Shown one piece after another: positions 37,020-47,511 of a stretch of DNA of 64,000 bases. A program made the position numbers and the translations under genes. The DNA comes from Mastigias papua. Taxonomy: Eukaryota; Cnidaria; Scyphozoa; Rhizostomeae; Mastigiidae. Each line of letters starts with the position of its first letter. Position 1 is the stretch's first letter. Location: NCBI GenBank assembly GCA_964019165.1, contig OZ025278.1, positions 7,616,028-7,680,027 of the forward strand, given 5' to 3'. Below the pieces are notes generated by a model that made no database searches, was not told the origin of the DNA, and saw nothing but the letters and a program-made list of their open reading frames with translations.

Positions 37020-38640
37020 ATTGAAAAAGCTAGAATCAGCCCAAGGAGCATTAACAAGGGCATTCACAAAAATTAAGGAAGATAACACGTACATACCAAC
37101 TAGGTGGCCAACTGGAAGAACCGTTCATTCATTCATTTACAATTTCTTTATACAGGGTAAGTTTCAAATTTTAATATATTTGATTTCCAACCTGCCCTGT
37201 TTAACAAAAAAGAATATAAATTAAGTACTTGTTTACAATATTTTAAAAAGAATCTACTATAATATAAACATAAATAACGAGTAAAAAATACGAGTCCGGA
37301 GATAATTAAGGTCGTACTTCTTCCAAAACCCAAAAACGTGGAGAACAAGAAGATTTACTGCCCTCTAGCGTGTCTGAATACTTCATATAAGATTATGACT
37401 GGGATGGTAGCAAAGTACGTGAGGAACCATAAAATGGATAATAAGATTTGTGCTGAAGGTCAATTAGGAGCAGTAGAAGGTGTAATGGGTATGGTGGATC
37501 AACTGATTATCGATAGATGCATCATGAATGAGGTTAAACAGCACTACCAAGAACTTGCCCTCGCATTCTATGATTACAAGAAGGCGTATGATAATGTACA
37601 CCATAACTGGATGCTGAGAGTGTACCAATGGATAGGTATCCCTGCGAAAGTGATTCGACTGATATCAAAGCTTATTGATTTGGGGAAGACTAGGCTCCAG
37701 ATCTGGAGCAAAAGTAAGAAAATGAGAAGCAGATGGATAAGTATATCTTTTTGACTTCTGCAAGGAGGCAGTTATTTACAAGTCGGCTTTTGCATCTCCT
37801 AGATCCCAGTATATCGATTAGACAGCAGAGCAGGGAATACAAAATGGACCTACCAGGAAACCGAGATGTCATCCGAACTCATAGGTTGGTTGTGGGTGAT
37901 ATGAAGGTGTACCAAGAAAGTCATGAATTGCTTAGAGTTATTAATAAAGTTATCGCACAGGCAAGCCACGATGCAGGGGCATACTAAAGAGTATCAAAAT
38001 TTGCTGAAATTGTATCCGAGCGTGGGAAGATGGTCGGAAGAGAAGGGTTATAAGTTTTGGAAGAGAGAATGAGAACAATGGACCCCGACAAAAATGAAAT
38101 TTGAAAATCACAGGCACTGCCGTGCTCTGATGATCCTTGCAGTAGAGGGGGCAAAGCAACAGTAATTAGTTGATCAAGAAGCAATCTGGTCCGAACAGCG
38201 ATTGGGTAGAGGGATAGTATTGGAGAACAATATAGCGAAGTTTGTGTAGGATTTCGAGTTCCATTTGCGAAAAACAACAACGTCAAGAGGACCACACTTA
38301 ATTTTAGAGTTGAAGAGAGATAAGAAGATTTTAATATATGATATGGCATGTCCCCAAATGCATAACATTGGAGCAAAGAGAACAGAGAAGATGACAAAGT
38401 ACAGACAACTCGCTTTCGAAACAAGAGAGAGATGCCGAGGCTATGAGATCTACGTGGTCCCAGTCGTAGTCGAAGCATTGGGAGCTGGTATTAAGGAGTT
38501 AAAGGTCGATTCGAGAAAGATTTTTGCAAATAGTGAACTCGAGGCGATATTGATTAGGATGTTGCTTTTTTATCAGTCTATGGGTGTTTTAATTATATTA
38601 TTTTGTTTGATATTTTTAACTGGCAATTTTGTTGATAGTT
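37020..38640 (+). pseudogene. R2-like LINE alpha, RT and RLE segments
   Basis: After the BEL element the RT resumes at 37020 (KKLESAQGALTRAFTKIKED, RWPTGRTVH) and is broken at 37124-37306 by a small insertion. It continues at 37307 (KVVLLPKPKN, then 37338-37754 with YCPLACLNTSYKIMTGMVAK, AFYDYKKAYDNVHHNW, RSRWISISF). At 37850-37985 DLPGNRDVIRTH and VVGDMKVYQES replace the expected V/YADD box, so the catalytic pair is lost. At about 38093 the thumb is deleted. The C-terminus resumes (CRALMILAVEGAK, 38265-38560 LILELKRDKKILIYDMACPQ, KMTKYRQLAFETRERC), which is the restriction-like endonuclease. Confidence 0.82.
37124..37306 (-). mobile_element. Small insertion in LINE alpha, likely a LINE/SINE 3' end
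   Basis: About 180 bp breaks the LINE alpha coding sequence. On the minus strand it ends with GTAAATGAATGAATGAA, a microsatellite tail like those of CR1/L2 LINEs, and has an ACAGGG-type word upstream. No coding sequence. Identity uncertain. Confidence 0.5.
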
Positions 38641-39164
38641 AGTTAATGTTTTGGAAAGGTGCTTGTATTCAGCTTTATTCTAAAATAAAATAACAGCAGT
38701 GTATAAAAGAAGATTGAGGTTAATATTAAAATCCAAATTGAATGGTAGTTTAGTGTTTCTTGATTTTCACTTTGTAGAATGACTATACTTCTGATTAAAC
38801 ATTTATATATATAATTAAAGGCTCGATCTCACCCGATGTAGTATTGGCTTTACTATTGCTTGTAGTGTTCAAACAAGGAAATTTCATAGATGCTCTTTTA
38901 TTTGTTATCCTCGTCAGTGTGAATGTCAGCTAACTATTTTACAATTTGAATTGGTGTATACATTTGCTCCCCAGAATTACGTATAAAGATGGAATAACAA
39001 AAATCGGTGCGAGAAAGGAAGGACTAGGCAATGTGTCGATGGAAAGTTAGTATAATAATAGGCCTAACAAAAGGGCAGGGTGTTATGATGCGATAGAATG
39101 TCAGTGTGATGTTAGTTTAGTGTTAGCTTAGAGGAAGTGATGGCAATGAGCTGTACCAAAACAC
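38641..39164. other. Non-coding, probable 3' UTR of LINE alpha
   Basis: About 520 bp after the RLE domain with no open frame. It leads into the AATG microsatellite at 39165, so it may be the 3' UTR and tail of LINE alpha. Confidence 0.45.
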
Positions 39165-39227
39165 GTAATGAATGAATGAATGAATGAATGAATGAATGAA
39201 TGAATGAATGAATGAATGAATGAATGA
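39165..39227 (+). repeat. (AATG)n microsatellite
   Basis: About 15 perfect units of AATG/GAAT. The position after a LINE C-terminus and non-coding DNA fits a LINE tail. LINE beta starts right after it. Confidence 0.93.
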
Positions 39228-39817
39228 AGTGGAAGATAAAGTAACTAAAAATATAATTGCTACAGTAGGAATGAGATTCAAGATATTGATACTCGGGCGG
39301 TCGCACTGTTAAGATTTGGAGCTGGAATTATTAACTGGGAGGTAGATGAGTTGAAACACATGGATAGGGCAGCGAGAAAGACTTTGACGATGTATGAAGT
39401 CCTTCATCCAAAGAGTGACATCGATCGACTGTTTTTGAAACGAAATCATGGAGGAAGAGGTTTGATAAGCAATGAAACATGTGTAAAATCGGAGGAGAAT
39501 AGTTTAGGATTGTATGCGAGTGGAATGAACTGCTACTCAAAGGCGTATTGAGAGTCGGTACCATCAAGACTGAAAATCTTATGAGGATGGAATACTTCAA
39601 AAGAAATAGCCACAATGAGTTTAGAAATAGATGGCATGAAAAGAGAATGCATGGATAGTTTGCTCGTGAGATGGCTGAAGAGAGTATTCTTGGAAATGGT
39701 TGGTGCAAAGTGTTCCCAAAGTGCAGACCGATGCAACAATATGTGTTGCACAAAAACAAGCATTAAGGACAAGCCGTACAGACAATAAAAGTGACAAAAC
39801 ATTGGACAATCCATTAT
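39228..39817 (+). pseudogene. R2-like LINE beta, thumb segment left of ISL2EU
   Basis: The plus strand reads AGIINWEVDELKHMDRAARK, LTMYEVLHPKSDIDRLFLKR, NHGGRGLISNETCVKSEEN (39351-39551), followed by frameshifted connection sequence to 39815. These are the post-palm thumb and connection blocks of R2-like LINEs. It is 5'-truncated next to the AATG microsatellite. At 39816-39817 the AT target duplication precedes the ISL2EU element. Confidence 0.82.
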
Positions 39818-40108
39818 ACGCTCTTAAACCGGAAGTAGTCCCTGATTGGCTAATGCGATTCTCCTTAGTGACCAGGTAGCAACCATCCTACCTCAGTTTG
39901 TTTATACTGAAACGACTGCCACACTCAAACAATTTTGCGAGTTATCATAGATTTCTTCCGCGCTGAGAGATAGACTGATGGTCTATTTTCTGGATAATAT
40001 TGTATCTTGTTATTGTTTATGTACTCTGATCTTATTTTCTTGGACATTTACTCTCCGTTTCCCGAAGCGAAATACCTCCGCTTGACTTTGTTTGGCTAGG
40101 CCGTCCTG
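39818..40108 (+). repeat. ISL2EU left terminal inverted repeat
   Basis: 291 bp, the reverse complement of 43258-43548 with few differences (for example AAACCGG against ACACCAG near the tip, and CCCGAAG against CCTGAAG). Likely holds promoter and transposase-binding sites. Confidence 0.93.
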
Positions 40109-40179
40109 GTGACGTCTCTCAACTCTTAAGTAATCGGACTTGAACAAACTATCATTTCATAGTACCTCATCGAATTATA

Positions 40180-41511
40180 TTGAGAAGAATGGCGAATGAA
40201 GTAATCACAATAACTGGTATTTTTGAATTTTTTAAAGATGATTTGAATACGATCTCTAAAGGTGAATTGAAATACAAGGCAGACTACGTAATGGACTTTA
40301 GAATATATGAATACAAAATTAACGCAAAAATAAGAGCTTCGATGAAAGATAAATGCTACCCTGTTTCCCTCACTGTCGATGGAGATGGTGGAATAGTTGA
40401 GGGACAGTGTGATTGCCCTCGCGGGAAATGGATATGCAGTCATATGGCAGCTACGGCACTTTATGCAAATAAAAAGGGGGTTTCAAAAACCGATTTACCA
40501 AATAGCTGGATTGCAAAGCCAAAGAAAGCTGCAAAATTGGATTCGAAAACATTTGCAGACTTATTCCCAAATCCAAGGCCTCAATACAGGGCTACATCGA
40601 GGGAATTTACACCAGCATATCGTGACGTACTGCATAGGAAATTGGCTAAATTGTCAGTGGAAGGAACGCAATGTCCAATGCAGTGGATTACTGGGCCTGA
40701 ACCACTCAATCAATCAGCAAATCTGACAGGGCCAAAATTTATTGAGGAACTCATTGAGGATTTTATTAAGGATAAAGAATCCTTTATCAGAAAGGCCAAA
40801 GCTACTGAGGAACAGATAGTTTGGCTTTCCAATAGAACTATAGGTCAGAGAAGAACATCAGTATGGGGGCAGTATCGTAAAATGAGACTAACAGGGAGTA
40901 TTTTTGGGGACGTAATTAATGCTATGGAGAGAAGAGAAAATAAGAAAATACCAATCCCTCCTTCACTTTTAAAAAAATTAAGAGGGGAATATTCCATTAA
41001 CACAAGAGATGCAGTGATATGGGGACAAATGCATGAGAAAATTGCTTTGGAGACATATGAAAAGGAAACTGGCAACAAAGTACAGGAATGTGGACTATTT
41101 CTTTTTCCTTGTGGGTTTCTTGGAAGCAGCCCAGATGGCATCATTTTTAGTAAGCGATTTGCTGAAGAGGAAAGCAAAGGGGTTCTGGAAATTAAATGCC
41201 CCTGGTCTCACAGAAACTCAAGAGTTACTGATATGATTGATGCTGAGCTCAAAGGAAAAGACAAAAAGAGCTTCTTCTTGACAACTACAGGGGAGTTAAA
41301 TAGAAATCATCCCTACTGGCACCAAGTCCAGGGAGAGATTGCAGCTACATGTGTTAGTTGGGCTCACTTTGTTGTGTGGACAACAATTGACATGCAGATA
41401 ATAAATGTGGAGAGAGACCCATTATGGGAGAAAACTTATGTACCAACCCTAACAGAGTTTTACTTGACTGAATTGCTTCCTTCATATTGTATGGATCAGG
41501 CTTTGTCATGA
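40180..41511 (+). CDS. SWIM zinc-finger and YqaJ-type nuclease of ISL2EU
   Basis: A 443-residue intact frame beginning 72 bp inside the left TIR. An N-terminal SWIM zinc finger is at about residues 77-88 (CDCPRGKWICSH, pattern CxC...CxH). A YqaJ-like PD-(D/E)xK exonuclease fold covers about residues 220-400, with SSPDG (Asp about 319), VLEIKCPW (Glu about 337, Lys about 339) and YWHQVQGEI (Gln about 384). ISL2EU elements are known to carry such a recombinase/exonuclease besides the transposase; its role in transposition is unproven. A second ATG at codon 4 could be the start. No lesions seen. Confidence 0.9.
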   Translation: MRRMANEVITITGIFEFFKDDLNTISKGELKYKADYVMDFRIYEYKINAKIRASMKDKCYPVSLTVDGDGGIVEGQCDCPRGKWICSHMAATALYANKKGVSKTDLPNSWIAKPKKAAKLDSKTFADLFPNPRPQYRATSREFTPAYRDVLHRKLAKLSVEGTQCPMQWITGPEPLNQSANLTGPKFIEELIEDFIKDKESFIRKAKATEEQIVWLSNRTIGQRRTSVWGQYRKMRLTGSIFGDVINAMERRENKKIPIPPSLLKKLRGEYSINTRDAVIWGQMHEKIALETYEKETGNKVQECGLFLFPCGFLGSSPDGIIFSKRFAEEESKGVLEIKCPWSHRNSRVTDMIDAELKGKDKKSFFLTTTGELNRNHPYWHQVQGEIAATCVSWAHFVVWTTIDMQIINVERDPLWEKTYVPTLTEFYLTELLPSYCMDQALS

Positions 41512-41601
41512 ATAACTTGAGTAACATATTACATCTAGACATCCTTACTTTAATATAAATTTAATAAGCCATTAAACTCAAAATAATTTTCATACTAACT
41601 T

Positions 41602-43200
41602 CTACTCTGTGTGATACTCTGCAGCAAGCATATCAATATATTCCTGAAAAATCCCAGCAATTATCGGACTTTGTAAGTTCACAAGAACTGCATAGACTTG
41701 AATGACTTTATCTGCAAATGGACGCAAGGGGGCATCTATGTATCTTAATATTTTATATGTTCTAAGCCTCTCAATTGCTCTCTCCACATGTATTCTACAG
41801 CTTGAAATTTTTCGTGAACAAACTGCTTCTTCCTTTGTAAATTGGGTTTTGCCACATAGAAATGCTGGCAAATTTAAAAAAACATTCTTTGGTAATAGGT
41901 CATGTATTACAAACCCCTTGTCTGCCAGAATTAGATCTCCTGCCTATAAGAAAGGATAATATCTATTTCATGCCCAAAAACTGGAAATAAAGATAAAGTA
42001 AGAAAATTTGTCTAACAATAGCACGTAATGTAAGAAACCAGATTTAATATATCATGAGAATCACTGGATGAATGTACAAAGTCTTTAAGCCATGGAGATT
42101 GCAGATAGTTTTAGCCATTATATTCAAATTACCTTCATATGTGATATGATCCCAGATTCATTTGTAATACTTTTGTCACTAGTGCTTCCTGGAAAGCCAT
42201 TACTAACAAATGTAATAGCACCATTTGGGGCAACCCCAACCAAATACTTTGCAGACAGGAAATGTTTATAGTTGCTGAAAGTTGATGATGCAGCTGATAG
42301 GTCATTTCTTGGTGAAGCAATCCTGAATTCTGTACAATCTATAATGATTCTACAGTTAGTGATACTTTCAAAGGCAATGGGCATCGCACATTTATTCTTT
42401 TCTTGAGAAGGAAGCTCTTTCATAACACCAATAAAAAATATCTCATGAATTGTATGCAGATATGTCATTACAATATTTTGGATTGTTGTTTGACTAACAG
42501 AATATCTTTTTGCAATGTCAAAATATGGAAGGTCAAGACGAAGCCTTATAAGAAAGATGAGTAGCTGATCCTCAGGAGTTATAGATTTGACTGGTTTGCC
42601 TGACCAATAGTTAAGAGGAGAAAACTGATCCACGGTTTCAACCATAACATTAAAAATGGACTTCTCTATGCCTGTATAAGCTTTTATATCAGCATCGTTC
42701 ATGTTTTTGAATCGGAAACTCGTAGCCTCTAGGTCTCTAATCTGTTTCGTTAGTTCTGCTATTATACTAGATTTAGACGGAAGAGTGTCAACAGCACTAG
42801 GGCAAGGAGCAGCAACAAAAGCTTCATTAACCCCTGCAGAGGAAACAGTTGATGGATCTACATGGTCTACACTATCTGCCCTCGTTAAGTAGCTAGAGCG
42901 GCGCTTGGATTCTCTCTCATCCCCTTCAGTTCCTCGTAGATTTACAGATGGGAGTGCTCCTTTGCGTAGGCGTTGTTTTCTAAATGCACTTGGTGTATCT
43001 GTCTGAGGAATGTATATATCTGATGGCTCAAAATGGTTGGAGCATACATAAGAAGATCTTGTTGGCGTAAAATTTTCCCTCCTCACTCTCACAGTCCAAG
43101 CCCTTAATAGTTTACTGTCCTTTGGGTACTGGAAAAAGGAAAGTTCTGGATTCTTTTCACTAGAGCAGCTACAGCCATAAACTGAACAGTACATCGGCAT
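41602..43200 (-). CDS. THAP-domain DDE transposase of ISL2EU, two exons
   Basis: Exon 1 is 43200-42133 (356 codons) and exon 2 is 41943-41602 (113 codons plus stop). The intron 42132-41944 (189 bp) starts GTAATT and ends TTATAG on the minus strand, phase 0. Total 469 residues. An N-terminal THAP zinc finger (Cys5, Cys10, Trp35, Cys53, His56, then FEPSDI), a predicted helix near 143-165, then a DDE_Tnp_4 core: IIIDCTEFR (Asp288), GSTSDKS (Asp342), LILADKGF (Asp364) and HVERAIERLR (Glu410). All candidate acidic residues are present. Splicing is inferred from frame continuity: without it the frame stops four codons into the intron. Confidence 0.88.
41944..42132 (-). other. Predicted intron of the ISL2EU transposase
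   Basis: The donor GTAATT follows codon AAG and the acceptor TTTCTTATAG precedes GCAGGA. Joining is phase 0 and links the catalytic GxxSD block to the ADKGF block in the order seen in DDE_Tnp_4 proteins. Confidence 0.8.
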
Positions 43201-43257
43201 ATTTCAATGTGAAACAAGGAAATACCATATACAATCGAATAGGATGAAATATATCAG

Positions 43258-43548
43258 CAGGACGGCCTAGCCAAACAAAGTCAAGCGGAGGTATTTCGCT
43301 TCAGGAAACGGAGAGTAAATGTCCAAGAAAATAAGATCAGAGTACATAAACAATAACAAGATACAATATTATCCAGAAAATAGACCATCAGTCTATCTCT
43401 CAGCGCGGAAGAAATCTATGATAACTCGCAAAATTGTTTGAGTGTGGCAGTCGTTTCAGTATAAACAAACTGAGGTAGGATGGTTGCTACCTGGTCACTA
43501 AGGAGAATCGCATTAGCCAATCAGGGACTACTTCTGGTGTAAGAGCGT
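43258..43548 (-). repeat. ISL2EU right terminal inverted repeat
   Basis: 291 bp, partner of 39818-40108. The transposase start codon (43200) lies 58 bp inside it. Confidence 0.93.
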
Positions 43549-43550
43549 AT

Positions 43551-43806
43551 GTAGAATGTGTGGTGAAAAGACGGAAACTGTCCAGCATATAATATGTGAA
43601 TGTAAAAAGATAGCGCAAAATGAGTATAAGAGTAGATATGACACAGTTGCAAAATTGGCCCATTGGAATTTGTGTGAGAAGCTTAACCTTGTGAGAAAAG
43701 GTAAGTGGTACGAGCATTGCCCTGAGGAAATGTGGAAGATGATGATATTGAATTACTCTGGGATATGAATACCCAATGTGATAATGTTATTGAGGCAAAG
43801 AGACCC
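43551..43806 (+). pseudogene. R2-like LINE beta, zinc-knuckle segment right of ISL2EU
   Basis: The sequence continues from the left flank in frame: CRMCGEKTETVQHIICEC is a Cys-Cys-His-Cys knuckle, then WYEHCPEEM. One frameshift near 43735 leads to LLWDMNTQCDNVIEAKRP. It ends abruptly at 43806, where a Ty3/gypsy LTR begins, just before the RLE domain (which in relatives starts with RPD). Confidence 0.83.
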
Positions 43807-44308
43807 TGTGACCGGACCTCCGAGAGCCAAGACAAGTAAAGCCAAACCAGTCTTTAAAGTTCTTATTTAATGAAGGCAATTCTTTAATAACTCAAGCGAG
43901 CGATGGCCTACTCTCACAACAACACCCTGGCTCGGCTGGACCTAGCTGAATTACCCGAATAAACATACTTCTTTTATAATAGAACGGCGTACAAAATTAG
44001 TCCTATTACTTCATAACTCAAAATAAACAACAAAAGGAAACGTCTACCCCCGAATTAAGTTACAATGGCAATAATAAACCGAGCTATATGTACATGCAAT
44101 AGCACTACAATAGTGATGACAACATAACTGAGAACCTACGCTCTACGTCATAGTGACCTAGGAAACCAATCAAAAGAAACTTAAAATAACCAGTACAAAA
44201 AATCTAAAACTAAATTACATTACCAATTGATCTAAGAATACCTACTACAGTTAGCAAATATCAATATGGCGTACGATAGAGCTTAATCACTGTTTAGTTA
44301 ATCACACA
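43807..44308 (-). repeat. Ty3/gypsy element 1, 3' LTR
   Basis: On the minus strand the sequence runs TGTGTGATTAAC...GGTCACA (TG...CA ends), and a polypurine tract AAAAGGGGGG lies just inside the element (44309-44320 on plus). Length about 500 bp. No partner LTR is found in the window, so the other half of the element is missing. Confidence 0.7.
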
Positions 44309-44934
44309 TCCCCCCTTTTCTGTAAGACAAAATTACCAAAAAAAGTTTTTGTCTGTAACTGCAATTATAGCTGTTTAAAGTACTTCATATTATATCATCT
44401 GTGTTATCGTCTACTTCAACTACGGAATAATGCATCGGCATTAGAATTAACCTTGCCCGGTCGGTATTCAATGTCAAATTCGTATGGTTGAAACGAAAGA
44501 CTCCAACGTGTCATCCTTCAATTTTGATTTCTCAGCTTTCCCAACCATTTCAATGGATTATAGTCTGTCTTTAGGATGAAGTGTTTCCCTAGCAAATAAA
44601 CTTTCAGTGTATCTATAGCCCACTTAAATGTCTAGACGCTCCTCAATTATAGCATAATTGCACTCTCTCGGTAATAGTTGTCGACTTATATACAGGATTG
44701 GATGATAGATACCATCTTCATCTTTTGGACTGAGCACGGCCCCCTATCCATAATTACACGCGTCTGTTTGTAGAATGAATTCCTTTGAAAAGTTGGGCTT
44801 TTAACACTGGTTCCTTACATAAACAAACCGTCAACTGTTTGATTGCTTCAGTACATTCATCAGTCAATTTGACCTTCGATGGCGCTGTCTTCTTTGTAAG
44901 ACCTTAAACATGCTAACCAGATCAAAGTCATGCC
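44309..44934 (-). pseudogene. Ty3/gypsy element 1, RNase H remnant
   Basis: Minus-strand pieces in changing frames: MFKVL, KLTDECTEAIKQL, FSKEFILQTDACNYG, GAVLSPKDEDG, LYISRQLLPRECNYAII and IEMVGKAEKSKLK. These are the RT-connection and RNase H blocks of Ty3/gypsy pol (first Asp in QTDACNYG). Several stops. Integrase is not found between RNase H and the LTR. 5' parts are absent at 44935, where LINE gamma starts. Confidence 0.78.
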
Positions 44935-45447
44935 ATCATGCCGCATCGGTCGTCGCGCGGATAACATAGGACCGCGTCCCTTAGTGAGGAACCTGGCTGT
45001 GGCCGAAAAATCTTTTACTGGAACAGATTTCTCTCAACCATTGGATAGACATTAGAATCGGGATCAACCCAACCCTAAACTACCAAGAACAACATATCAA
45101 GTAACTAGACAGAAAATCACCCGTACAAAATGGACTAGAGAGGAATATAAAGAAGTTTTATTTGCATTTAACTGTGCACGAGCCTTCAGGAAGAAATATT
45201 ACAGAAGCACCTTTTAACATCTGGAAAACACATTCTACAGATCAACGAGAATATCTTGACTGCAATAAGTTAGCAAATATCCAAAGAGGCATTCTTAAAA
45301 ATTACCGTCTTGATAACGCGGAAAAAGAAGTGATAATAAATAAAGCCCTTTTCGAAGTCCAATGCAGTGGTAAAAAATTGCATGACTCTCAAAATCTAAC
45401 TGTGAATGATATGAGTGACAATCACAGATAGGAGATTACTAGACAGA
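44935..45447 (+). pseudogene. R2-like LINE gamma, segment 1 (N-terminal region)
   Basis: Starts with a GC-richer stretch (about 44937-45000), as at LINE 5' ends. Then KWTREEYKEVLFAFNCARAF and, in frame 45162-45431, PFNIWKTHSTDQREYLDCNKL, ANIQRGILKNYRLDNAEKEV. WTREEY...N..KLANIRR is the N-terminal Myb-like module of one cnidarian R2-like LINE family. It is cut at 45447 by the long-TIR element and resumes at 49739. Confidence 0.72.
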
Positions 45448-47238
45448 TCATTTGCTGGAAAAATTAGGCCTTTTTTCCTGTCACACTTTTCTCGTCGGAT
45501 TCCTTGCCTAGAAACATATTGGAACAGATTAAGATTTGGGGCATCTTGAAATTTGGCGAAAAATTCAAGATGGTGGAATTCGTCGAAATGGAGAAATTTT
45601 TACACTGCTTTGGCTATGAATTAGCGATATGTTATTGATCGTGACTGATCATAGAAATGGTGTTCTTAAGATCGCAAAACTCCAAAAGTCGAGAATTTTG
45701 GCACTTTGCCCTGTAGTAATAAAGTTACTGAGATCAAAAACTTTCCATAAGTTAAATAAAGTTGACAAGAGAGCCTCTTCAGCAAGAATAAAACTTTATG
45801 AAATAAAGAAATCCGATTTCAGTAAAAGAAATGGGAACAAATCACACCATCAGAAGATGATGATTTGAGACTTTGGAGATGCATTTATAATTTGTAGGAC
45901 TGTATTGCATGCTGAATATACTTCAAGTTTTTTTATTGTCCAACTGTACCATAACGGTCATGATTCAACTCTAAAAACCATTTTCATTTCTATTTGAGTC
46001 ATCATCAAAGTCAAAGACGCTATATGTCACTGTCATCCGATTTTATCAATAGTTTTATCAACATTGTGGCTAGTTGAGTCACTTCGACTCGGTTTGGGTC
46101 GTTTTGTCTGGTCTTGTCTTTCAGTAAGCACGAACGACAGGCCCAGGTAACACAGAGTTTGGGAGGTTTTGCCTTGATAATGAGTTAACATGAGGTTTAG
46201 AAAACTTCTACATGATAACGATCAATTTGAAAACCCTTGAAAGGACGTATTCCTACAAAAAGGGCTTTCCATTCCAGCATGAAAATTGCGACCATTACCT
46301 GACGTATTCATATGTCATACTTCAGAGGAGACAGGGGTACTACTCGCCCAACTATAAGATTTTGTCTCCTGGCCCCCTGAGAAAAATTGTAATATGAAGT
46401 CTTTTTCATCGAAGAACTCTGACAAGTTACAAAAAGTGACGTAGCACAGCTATAATCTTTGCCAACATTACTTGTAACGCCACACTTCTGTGAGATTAAA
46501 CGGTATGATACTGACACAAATAGTGCTCCTACTAAACGAGCAGCTTAAATGATTAACAGCCCCCTCTCCCTCAAAAAAATGTTGGATTCTGTAGATAAGA
46601 CGTTGCTACGATCAACGTCTACGAGACACACAGCGTATATCACTGCAACACAACATTGTACTGGGGAGAGGGAAGTCTAGGCATGGAAAAGTGTGAAAAA
46701 TCTGCAATTCGTGTCAAAAATTTGACAACGTTTTTAGCTTGTGGTGGCGGATGCCTCAAACACACCCCTGTCGATCCATGCTGCATCCTCTCCCATAGCT
46801 CCTTCATCACACGTTGTACAGGGTATTAAATCCAATTAGGGGAAGTATGGGTCAGTCCATGGCCCAAGATACTTAGTTATTTATGGCGAATTGAGAAGCA
46901 AAAGACAGAGTACAAATTTAAGCAGTGCTGAAAATGCCATGGACGCATTTGAAAAGACCATTCATTTCATGACAACTGTTTGGGTCAAACTGACAGCAGC
47001 AAGGGCTTATGTAAATATTGTAATCAGTGACGTTTTTAGAAAATATGAAGCAGTTGTAAGTAACACTCATTTAGATCTTTAAGTTTCATATGCTTGTGAA
47101 ATATTGTGAAGATAATACCCACTTGATCATAGAAGCAGATAAATTAGATGCACCTATGACACTGCATGCTACAGACACTTATGTTTCAATGTTAACGGCT
47201 TATAAATTTATGTTACGGGGTTTGATCAGAAGTGGCAA

Positions 47239-47511
47239 ATGAAGATGAGATATGAATGGTTCATGAATATCGAATCAATTAGAGCAAAGTTCGGTACCGC
47301 AGCTTGTGCTGGTTTGCCAGCACACTGTAAGGTCAGTGCTTGTGATCCGACGTATTTTCAATCCGGTATTGGAAAATTACACCCATGGAAGAGGATGGTC
47401 AAATTGAAATGCTTTAACATGCTGAATACCCTTGATCCCATTCTTGCTTCCATCGGACTTTTGTGTAGTGCAAAGGATTTCTTTCCAACTGGTCTGTACG
47501 GTGAACATTAA
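47239..47511 (+). CDS. Unassigned 90-residue frame inside the TIR element
   Basis: Starts MKMRYEWFMNIESIRAKF and contains CAGLPAHCKVSACDP with three cysteines, then LHPWKRMVKLKCFNMLN. Together with 46891-47082 it may be a shrunken transposase, but no DDE motif is visible. Function unknown. Confidence 0.3.
   Translation: MKMRYEWFMNIESIRAKFGTAACAGLPAHCKVSACDPTYFQSGIGKLHPWKRMVKLKCFNMLNTLDPILASIGLLCSAKDFFPTGLYGEH

Larger units (their letters stand above)
39818..43548. mobile_element. ISL2EU (IS4EU) DNA transposon, apparently complete
   Basis: A 3,731-bp element with 291-bp terminal inverted repeats (39818-40108 and 43258-43548) that differ at only a few bases. The ends are ACGCTCTTA...TAAGAGCGT, flanked by AT on both sides (39816-39817, 43549-43550). 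It holds two convergent genes: YqaJ-type nuclease on the plus strand (40180-41511) and a two-exon THAP/DDE transposase on the minus strand (43200-41602). Removing the element plus one AT rejoins LINE beta in frame across the zinc-knuckle start, which proves the boundaries. Both genes are open. The pairing of THAP-DDE transposase with YqaJ is characteristic of ISL2EU. Confidence 0.93.

Noticed and set aside
37984..38478. 164-residue minus-strand frame
   Set aside because: Antisense shadow of the LINE alpha RLE region, which has recognisable domains on the plus strand.
43807..44934. Pairing Ty3/gypsy pieces at 43.8-44.9 kb and 50.4-52 kb as one element
   Set aside because: Both are minus strand, but the region right of gag does not resemble the LTR at 43807-44308, so they are treated as different elements.
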